From Geothrix sp. (GTDB taxonomy: Bacteria > Acidobacteriota > Holophagae > Holophagales > Holophagaceae): a DNA stretch of 6,046 nucleotides. The notes beneath the pieces are model-generated. The model did not search any database. It was not told where the DNA came from and saw only the letters and a program-made list of their open reading frames with translations. Made by a program: the position numbers and the translations under genes. Below are positions 1 through 4,288 of this stretch, one piece after another. The stretch spans positions 1 through 6,046 of the forward strand of contig JAMPXL010000077.1 of assembly GCA_023701165.1 (NCBI GenBank), read 5' to 3'. Every line of letters starts with the position of its first letter. Positions within the stretch are counted from its first letter, which is position 1.

Positions 1-1
1 C

Positions 2-718
2 GGCAAATTAAACCAAGTAAAATATTTCCATAATTGCCTATGGGTGGCTTCAGACAATTCAATCGACAATGAACTTGGTTTTCTAGTTGTCAAGAATGGT
101 AACAAATTCCAAACCTGTAGTAATTTTATAGCTAACAATTTTAGTAATGCTGAAGGCCTGCACATACCAACCAAGCTTACAGATGATCTTTTCAATATTT
201 CGAGAAAAGTGTTTAATGCCTTCATTGTAAACAAAGCACCTGGTGATCCATCTACAACAAATTTTCAAAAGAATGTACCAAGGCTATATCGAGCCCATTA
301 TTCAATTCAGGCAGCTAGGTCAGCTCCCGACATTGCCGAGCGAATTGCGTTTTACTGCACAGCACTTGAAACACTGTTTTCAACCAATTCAGCGGAGCTC
401 TCACACCAGCTTAGTGAAAGAACAGCAGTCTTTTTATCAAATGATCCAGAAACTCGCCTGGAAATTTATAAAAACGTTAAGGCGGCCTACAGCATAAGGT
501 CAAAGTCTGTTCACGGGGATGTCATAAAAAACACCAATGAACAACTCATGGAAACATCCAAATCAATTGACGAAATATTGCGCGCCTGTTTCGTTACCGC
601 CATTAGCAACCGAGAAGCATCGCAAGCCTTTGATTCAAGTAACGAACTACTCGATGGATATATGATCGGACTAATTTTTGGTGGAAGGCGCTGCCCGGCT
701 GAAAACACAGAATCCTAA
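2..718 (+). CDS. Apea-type HEPN domain protein, 5' end cut by window edge
   Basis: The reading frame is open from the first base to a TAA stop. The GTG at 44 is internal, because 14 more codons precede it and LWVASDNSIDNELGF reads as a continuous family-like segment, so the true start lies outside the window. Seen: 238 visible residues with an alpha-helical C-terminal half. Helix RIAFYCTALETLF (about 114-126) and LSERTAVFLSNDPE (about 137-150) are followed by YSIRSKSVHGD, which holds the R-x4-H signature (R166, H171) of HEPN ribonuclease folds. Known: Apea-like HEPN proteins occur in defence and toxin-type loci and as hypothetical proteins; HEPN domains often cleave RNA. Inferred: a soluble HEPN protein, possibly an RNase; the N-terminal domain and real partners lie outside the window. 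It is far more AT-rich than every other gene here and faces the DAHP synthase gene, which suggests acquisition by transfer. Family assignment is fairly sure; function is not. Confidence 0.7.
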   Translation, partial: GKLNQVKYFHNCLWVASDNSIDNELGFLVVKNGNKFQTCSNFIANNFSNAEGLHIPTKLTDDLFNISRKVFNAFIVNKAPGDPSTTNFQKNVPRLYRAHYSIQAARSAPDIAERIAFYCTALETLFSTNSAELSHQLSERTAVFLSNDPETRLEIYKNVKAAYSIRSKSVHGDVIKNTNEQLMETSKSIDEILRACFVTAISNREASQAFDSSNELLDGYMIGLIFGGRRCPAENTES

Positions 719-760
719 GAATGTGTTCAATTCCTTAATGCCACTCTCTGCCTAACCCGC

Positions 761-870
761 GCTCAACTCGGACTCCGCCTGCCCCGCCTTCCTCTCTCTC
801 GGCTTCTAACTACTCCGGCCCCGCCCATGGCCCCCGGCGCAGGCGGGGCCAATCGCTTCATGCGTTGAGC
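761..870 (+). mobile_element. Possible integron attC-like recombination site
   Basis: Beginning 42 bases after the HEPN stop, GCTCAAC (761-767, fits RYYYAAC) pairs perfectly with GTTGAGC (864-870, fits GTTRRRY). These are the outer core sites expected of an attC. The pairing extends outward to a 9-bp perfect inverted repeat (759-767 with 864-872). A second inner pairing, CCCCGCC (782-788) with GGCGGGG (842-848), lies nearly symmetrically inside the cores. The total of 110 bases is within the usual attC size range, and the position just after an AT-rich gene fits a gene cassette. Against it: the inner L boxes pair poorly, an alternative 5' core GCCTAAC (750-756) has no matching 3' partner, and no integrase is visible. 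It could instead be a degenerate site or an ordinary structured intergenic region. Confidence 0.3.
817..850. terminator. GC-rich hairpin between convergent genes, possible bidirectional terminator
   Basis: GGCCCCGCC (817-825) and GGCGGGGCC (842-850) are a perfect 9-bp inverted repeat around a 16-base loop. It sits between the 3' ends of the HEPN gene and the DAHP synthase gene, where a terminator is expected. There is no T-run on either side, so a classical intrinsic terminator is not supported. It may act as an mRNA 3'-end barrier, or be the central stem of the larger attC-like foldback that contains it. Confidence 0.35.
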
Positions 871-880
871 GCGAAACCCG

Positions 881-2209
881 CTACCCCCGCATCATCTCCG
901 CGATGAGGAAGGCCATCTCGAGGCTCTGGGTGCCGTTGAGGCGGGGGTCGCAGCCGGTTTCGTAGGCTTTGGCGAGGTCGGCTTCGGAGAGGCCTTCGCT
1001 GCCGCCGGTGCATTCGGTGACGGCCTCGCCGGTGAGCTCGATGTGGACGCCGCCCAGGTGCCCGCCGTGGGCGCGGTGGAGCTCGAAGGCCTGGCGCAGC
1101 TCGGACAGGATGGCGGCAAAGTCCCGGGTTTTGAGCCCCGTGGCGCTTTCGGCGCCGTTGCCGTGCATGGGGTCGCAGCTCCAGAGCACGGGGTGGTCCG
1201 TGGCCTGCACGGCCTTCAGCAGGGGGGGCAGGGCCTCCTGGATCTTCGCGGCGCCGAAGCGGGAGATGAGGGTGATGCGGCCGGGCTCGCGGTCCGGGTC
1301 CAGGCGGTCCAGCAGGGCCGCCAGGTGCTCGGGGCTGGCGCTGGGGCCCACCTTTACGCCGATGGGGTTGCGGATGCCCCGCAGGTACTCGAGGTGGGCG
1401 CCGTCCAGCTGGCGGGTGCGCTCGCCCACCCAGAGGGTGTGGGCCCCCAGGTTGTAGTAGGCGGCGGCTTCGCCCACCCAGCGGGTGAGGGCCTCTTCGT
1501 AGGGCAGCAGCAGGGCCTCGTGGCTGGTGAAGAAGTCGATGCGCTCCAGCACGTCCCGCTGCACGCCGCCCAGGGCCTCCAGGAAGTCGAGGGATTCGCG
1601 CACCTGGTCCAGGGTGCGCCGGTACTCGGGCACCTGGCCGGGGGCGCCGGGCAGCTCCCAGCGCTCGGGGTGGTGCAGGTCGGCGAAGCCGCTGGCGGTG
1701 AGGGCCCGCAGGTGGTTCAGGGTGGCGCAGGCGTGGAAGTAGGCCTCCAGCATGCGGCCGGGGTCGGCCCGCCGCGAAGCCTCGTCCGCCTCCAGGCCGT
1801 TGATGAGGTCGCCCCGGTAGCTGAGCAGCTCCCGGCCCCGCACCCGCTCCGTGGGCTTGCTGCGGGGCTTGGCGAACTGACCGGCGATGCGGCCCACGCG
1901 CACCACGGGCTTGCGCCCGCCGTGGGTGAGGGCCACGGACATCTGGAGCAGCACCCGCAGCTTGCCTTCGATGGCCTCCGGCGTGCAGTCCTGGAACCGC
2001 TCGGCGCAGTCGCCGCCCTGCAGCAGGAAGCGGCGGCCCGCGGCGGCCTCGGCCAGCAGGCCCCGCAGCCGGTCCACCTCCTGGGGCACCACCAGGGGCG
2101 GCAGGCGCCGCAGGCGGGCCAGCACGGCCTCCAGCTCCGAGGGGTCGGCATAGGCCGGCTGCTGCAGGGCGGGACAGTGCTGCCAGCTGTGGGGATTCCA
2201 GGAGGACAT
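881..2209 (-). CDS. aroG: Class II 3-deoxy-D-arabino-heptulosonate-7-phosphate (DAHP) synthase
   Basis: Catalyses phosphoenolpyruvate plus erythrose 4-phosphate to DAHP, the first step of the shikimate pathway to aromatic amino acids, in the cytoplasm. The 442 residues span the whole class II family: LLQGGDCAERF (62-72), VVRVGRIAGQFAKPRS (102-117), SYRGDLING (130-138), SHEALLLPYE (229-238), GERTRQLDGAH (262-272), WSCDPMHGN (343-351), GVHIELTGE (387-395) and CDPRLN (420-425). Metal ligands known from the Mycobacterium tuberculosis enzyme are present as C68, H349, E391 and D421. The N terminus is about 20 residues shorter than the mycobacterial enzyme, whose extension contributes to allosteric inhibition, so feedback control may differ. 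The ATG at 2209 is chosen because MSSWNPHSWQ is the family N terminus and GAGG lies just upstream; the frame stays open to 2320 with unrelated sequence. The name aroF is also used for this class. The upstream leader is highly structured. Confidence 0.95.
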   Translation of the reverse strand: MSSWNPHSWQHCPALQQPAYADPSELEAVLARLRRLPPLVVPQEVDRLRGLLAEAAAGRRFLLQGGDCAERFQDCTPEAIEGKLRVLLQMSVALTHGGRKPVVRVGRIAGQFAKPRSKPTERVRGRELLSYRGDLINGLEADEASRRADPGRMLEAYFHACATLNHLRALTASGFADLHHPERWELPGAPGQVPEYRRTLDQVRESLDFLEALGGVQRDVLERIDFFTSHEALLLPYEEALTRWVGEAAAYYNLGAHTLWVGERTRQLDGAHLEYLRGIRNPIGVKVGPSASPEHLAALLDRLDPDREPGRITLISRFGAAKIQEALPPLLKAVQATDHPVLWSCDPMHGNGAESATGLKTRDFAAILSELRQAFELHRAHGGHLGGVHIELTGEAVTECTGGSEGLSEADLAKAYETGCDPRLNGTQSLEMAFLIAEMMRG

Positions 2210-2236
2210 CGGACCTCGGGGGCGAGGGTCCAGTCT

Positions 2237-2288
2237 AGTGCACCTCGCCTGAAATACCTGGATCACCGGGGTGATGGCGAGGTGCACT
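2237..2288 (-). promoter_or_regulatory. Nested stem-loop in the DAHP synthase mRNA leader
   Basis: AGTGCACCTCGCC (2237-2249) and its exact reverse complement (2276-2288) make a 13-bp perfect stem. Inside is a second foldback, ATCACC (2262-2267) with GGTGAT (2270-2275), directly abutting one arm. The element ends 27 bases before the aroG ATG, just ahead of the Shine-Dalgarno-like GAGG. A perfect 13-bp stem here is unlikely by chance. It could be a cis-regulatory RNA, an operator for a dimeric repressor or a small mobile palindrome. No U-run follows, so it is not an intrinsic terminator. It does not resemble a riboswitch I can name. Confidence 0.5.
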
Positions 2289-2294
2289 TCCATC

Positions 2295-2416
2295 GGGGCA
2301 TAGCCCCTCTGGTGCCCCATCGCGCAGCCGCGCTGGGGCTGTCACCCCACCGGGGGCACTGCCACGTGGTGCCCATAAGCAGGCCAGATGATCCAGCTAT
2401 TTCGCGCGGGCACCAC
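2295..2416 (-). repeat. Cluster of inverted repeats between response regulator and aroG
   Basis: Several foldbacks are packed here. GTGCCC copies and their complements recur: GGGCACCAC (2408-2416) with GTGGTGCCC (2366-2374); GGGCAC (2354-2359) with GTGCCC (2369-2374); and a further GGTGCCCC at 2311-2318. A separate strong hairpin pairs GCCCCA plus GCGC (2314-2319, 2322-2325) with GCGC plus TGGGGC (2330-2339) around a 4-base loop. GGGGC (2295-2299) pairs with GCCCC (2303-2307). The first arm overlaps the response regulator stop codon. The region probably holds the 3' end of that mRNA and the aroG promoter, though I could not find a convincing -35/-10 pair. Confidence 0.4.
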
Positions 2417-3129
2417 TAGCTGCTCACCGGCGGCGGACCGGGCTCGGTCTCCACGGGCGTGATCCAGCGGTAGCCCTCGCCGCCCACGGTGGTGATCCAG
2501 GGCTTGCCCTGCTCCTCGCCGAGCTTCTTGCGGAGGTTGGCGATGTGGACGTCCACCGTGCGGGCGCTGGGGCGGGCATCGGGCTCCCAGGCCAGCTGCA
2601 GCAGCTCCTTGCGGCTGTGGGTGCGGCCAGCGTGGGTGATGAGGATCTCCAGCAGGCGGAACTCCCGGGGGGTCAGCTCCAGGGGCTTGCCGTCGCGCCG
2701 GGCCTCCAGGCGGGGCAGGTCGAAGCGGAAGGGGCCGGAGCGCAGCAGGGGCGGCCGGTCCACGGGGCGGGTGCGGCGCAGGATGGCCTTCACGCGGGCG
2801 ATGAGCTCCAGCACGGAAAAGGGCTTCACCAGGTAGTCGTCGGCCCCCAGGCTGAGGCCCTTCAGGCGGTCCACCTCCTCGCCGCGGGCGGTGAGCAGCA
2901 GCACGGGCACGTCGTCCTTGCCTTCCCGCAGGAGGCGGAGCACCTCGAACCCGTCCAGCTGGGGCAGCATCAGGTCCAGCACGATGAGGTCCGCCCGCCG
3001 GGCCGCGTGGGCCGCCAGGGCGGGCACACCGTCCCCGGCCGTCTCGACGGAGTACCCTTCGTAGCCCAGGTTGTTGAGAAGCAGCTGGCAGAGGGACGGC
3101 TCGTCCTCCACCACGAGGATGTGGATCAC
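2416..3129 (-). CDS. OmpR/PhoB-family two-component response regulator
   Basis: A 237-residue DNA-binding response regulator. The receiver domain (1-120) has acidic pocket E8 and D9 in VVEDE, phospho-acceptor D52 in LDLMLP, T80 in LLLTARG and K102 in YLVKPF, so every residue needed for phosphorylation is present. A linker leads to an OmpR-type winged helix (about 131-224) with LTPREFRLLEIL (152-163), the recognition-helix region RTVDVHIANLRKKLG (190-204) and the wing TTVGGEGYRW (213-222). The GTG at 3129 is chosen because IHILVVEDE begins the domain at the normal distance; extension to a TTG at 3201 adds non-conserved residues. The likely partner is the histidine kinase at 4289-5860, but the TsdA-like gene separates them. 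It lies 93 bases after that gene on the same strand and may be cotranscribed with it. Its targets cannot be deduced. The start codon lies in a predicted mRNA hairpin. Confidence 0.93.
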   Translation of the reverse strand: MIHILVVEDEPSLCQLLLNNLGYEGYSVETAGDGVPALAAHAARRADLIVLDLMLPQLDGFEVLRLLREGKDDVPVLLLTARGEEVDRLKGLSLGADDYLVKPFSVLELIARVKAILRRTRPVDRPPLLRSGPFRFDLPRLEARRDGKPLELTPREFRLLEILITHAGRTHSRKELLQLAWEPDARPSARTVDVHIANLRKKLGEEQGKPWITTVGGEGYRWITPVETEPGPPPVSS

Positions 3130-3155
3130 GGTGTCTCGCTCAAGGATCGTGATCC
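3123..3155 (-). promoter_or_regulatory. Inverted repeat that would bury the response regulator start codon
   Basis: GGATCACG (3123-3130) and CGTGATCC (3148-3155) are perfect 8-bp complements separated by 17 bases. In the mRNA the downstream arm contains the GTG initiation codon (3129-3127) and the loop would hold the weak ribosome-binding region (GAGCGAG). A competing smaller palindrome, GGATC-GT-GATCC (3144-3155), shares the upstream arm. It could limit translation, or be an operator for autoregulation. Alternatively it is chance. Confidence 0.35.
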
Positions 3156-3222
3156 CAAGATGCACGCATTGACTTGGAAGGGCAAGCGGTCCTGGCTGCA
3201 ATTTCCTAGCAAGGATCCCGAT

Positions 3223-4038
3223 TCAATAGCGGCTGTCGGAGGGTTTCCCGCCGCTGGGCCAATCCTTCGCCTTGGTTGGAAAATCCGGGCGGGGCTGTTG
3301 GGTGAAGTAGGCGGACACGTCATAGGCCTCCTGGGCGCTCAGGGGATCCGATCCCCCCAGGGCGCTCATATTGGCCTTCACGAAGGCGGCGGCCTTGCTG
3401 GTCCGGGCCATGCCCGCACCGAGGTTGAAGGACCGGGGCCCCCACAGGGGCGGGGTATCCGCGGACCCCTGGCCATCGGCTCCGTGGCAGGCCTCGCAGG
3501 CCTTGGCGTAGACGGCCTTGCCGCGGACGGGATCGGCGGGCGCCGGGGCGGTGATGGGGGGATTGCCGCGCCCCTGCACCTCAGCACCCACAGGTACGTC
3601 CTTGGACAGCCACCAAATGTAGGCGAGCATCCCGCGCATCGCCTCGCTGTTCGGGAGCAGAGGTTTGCCGTTCATGGAGCGGAGGAAGCAGCCATTGATG
3701 CGGTCCTCCAGGGTGCCCACACGGCCGACCCGGGGCAGGTAGGCGGGGAAGCTAGCCCAGAGGCCGACCAGGGGCGCGGCGTTGGCGGCCCGGCCCTCGT
3801 CCAGGTGGCAGCTGCTGCAGCTCAGGGCGTTACCTGAGTGGTTGGGGGCGTTTTGGGGGGTGTTGGTGAAGATCTTCCGGCCCAGCCGGATGGCGTCCCC
3901 CATGGGCCCTTCGGGAATGGCCGTCCCGGCGGGCGGGTTCATGGGCACCTGCGTCGGCTTCGAAGGCTGCCCGGCCACCAGGCTCAAGCTTAAGACGGCC
4001 GCGGCCATCCCGATCAGACCTGCTTTTCCGTTGTGCAT
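3223..4038 (-). CDS. tsdA: TsdA-like dihaem c-type cytochrome (probable thiosulfate dehydrogenase)
   Basis: Known role of TsdA: two-electron joining of thiosulfate to tetrathionate in the periplasm, or the reverse in some bacteria. The 271 residues begin with a Sec signal peptide (basic MHNGK, hydrophobic stretch about 7-22, probable cleavage near residue 23). Two haem c sites are seen: CSSCH (74-78) and CEACH (181-185). TsdA hallmarks follow in order: GRKIFTNTPQ (53-62), NALSCSSCHLDEGR (70-83), TLEDRINGCFLRSMNGK (109-125), YIWWLSKDVPVG (140-151), PPLWGPRSFNLGAGM (196-210), and a C-terminal QPRPDFP/KDWPSGGKP. C117 is at the place of the unusual Cys axial ligand of haem 1. M224 (KANM) or M210 may ligate haem 2; the usual proline after the NM motif is serine here. 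The ATG is preceded by GGGGAG at good spacing. Upstream are CRP/FNR-like boxes. Electron partner is not visible. Family assignment is firm; direction of reaction is unknown. Confidence 0.8.
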   Translation of the reverse strand: MHNGKAGLIGMAAAVLSLSLVAGQPSKPTQVPMNPPAGTAIPEGPMGDAIRLGRKIFTNTPQNAPNHSGNALSCSSCHLDEGRAANAAPLVGLWASFPAYLPRVGRVGTLEDRINGCFLRSMNGKPLLPNSEAMRGMLAYIWWLSKDVPVGAEVQGRGNPPITAPAPADPVRGKAVYAKACEACHGADGQGSADTPPLWGPRSFNLGAGMARTSKAAAFVKANMSALGGSDPLSAQEAYDVSAYFTQQPRPDFPTKAKDWPSGGKPSDSRY

Positions 4039-4071
4039 GGCGGCTCCCCGCGGCGGATGCCCGCCATGGAG

Positions 4072-4077
4072 ATGCTA
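4072..4077 (-). promoter_or_regulatory. Possible -10 element of the tsdA promoter
   Basis: On the minus strand this reads TAGCAT, four of six matches to TATAAT. It would give a transcription start near 4065 and a leader of about 27 bases. That puts the centre of the nearer CRP/FNR-like box about 42-44 bases upstream of the start, the usual class II activator position. No good -35 is present, as expected for an activator-dependent promoter. The hexamer alone is weak; the support is its spacing. Confidence 0.35.
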
Positions 4078-4100
4078 GATTCCCCGGGCGCGGACCAGCC

Positions 4101-4116
4101 CGTGATTGATGTCACA
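4101..4116 (-). promoter_or_regulatory. CRP/FNR-family operator, proximal box
   Basis: CGTGA-TTGATG-TCACA matches the CRP consensus TGTGA-N6-TCACA at nine of ten specified bases and fits the FNR pattern less well (GTGAT-N4-GTCAC). Its centre is about 70 bases upstream of the tsdA ATG. An AT-rich stretch (4117-4157) lies immediately upstream. Which family member binds is inferred only at family level. Confidence 0.55.
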
Positions 4117-4149
4117 ATAGATGGTTTAATAGTTATAAAATAACACAAA

Positions 4150-4163
4150 TTGATATGGATCAC
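4150..4163 (-). promoter_or_regulatory. FNR-like operator, distal box
   Basis: TTGAT-ATGG-ATCAC matches the FNR consensus TTGAT-N4-ATCAA at nine of ten specified bases. Its centre is 48 bases from that of the proximal box, in the same upstream region of tsdA. Two boxes in tandem suggest control by a CRP/FNR regulator responding to oxygen, nitrogen oxides or cAMP. It could also serve a transcript not recognised here. Confidence 0.5.
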
Positions 4164-4184
4164 CGGTCAGGCCCCAGCCACGGG

Positions 4185-4256
4185 ACCCCCTCCCCAATCG
4201 AGCGAAGCGAGGAGCGGGAGCACGCGACCGACGTCGCGCGCGATCGGGGGGGGTGG
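4185..4256 (-). repeat. GC-rich foldback downstream of the histidine kinase gene
   Basis: Arms CCCCTCCCCAATCG (4187-4200) and CGATC plus a run of eight G (4241-4253) pair over about 13 positions with one mismatch and one G-T pair. A nested hairpin CGCGAC-CGAC-GTCGCG (4223-4238) sits inside, and GAGCGAAGCGAGGAGCG (4200-4216) is locally repetitive. It begins 33 bases after the kinase stop codon. It may end or stabilise the kinase transcript; there is no U-run. A REP-type palindromic repeat is another possibility. The rest of the 250-base gap is the tsdA promoter region. Confidence 0.35.
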
Positions 4257-4288
4257 GAAGCGTGGCCTCACCGGGGGTCGCCGGGCCC

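Noticed and set aside
804..810. TTCTAAC as an additional integron core site
   Set aside because: The first base is T, not a purine, and no paired GTTRRRY partner is placed correctly.
2210..2320. Upstream extension of the DAHP synthase frame to an ATG at 2320 or 2293
   Set aside because: The family N terminus begins at MSSWNPHSWQ, a Shine-Dalgarno-like GAGG precedes that ATG, and the extension overlaps a perfect RNA stem-loop with no family similarity.
1043..2419. Long plus-strand open frame of 458 codons
   Set aside because: It is antisense to the clear class II DAHP synthase, is very rich in Gly, Ala, Val and Gln, and has no family features. Such frames are common opposite high-G+C genes.
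3141..3217. Direct repeat CAAGGATC at 3141-3148 and 3210-3217
   Set aside because: Eight bases only, with a spacing of 69 bases that does not fit OmpR-family tandem sites. Likely chance.
2545..3837. Long plus-strand open frame of 430 codons
   Set aside because: It lies opposite both the response regulator and the cytochrome gene, spans their intergenic gap and has low-complexity composition. It is an antisense artefact of high G+C.
4106..4135. Possible plus-strand promoter (TTGATG then TAGTTA)
   Set aside because: The spacing and -10 match are poor, no plus-strand gene follows, and the TTGATG belongs to the CRP/FNR-like palindrome.
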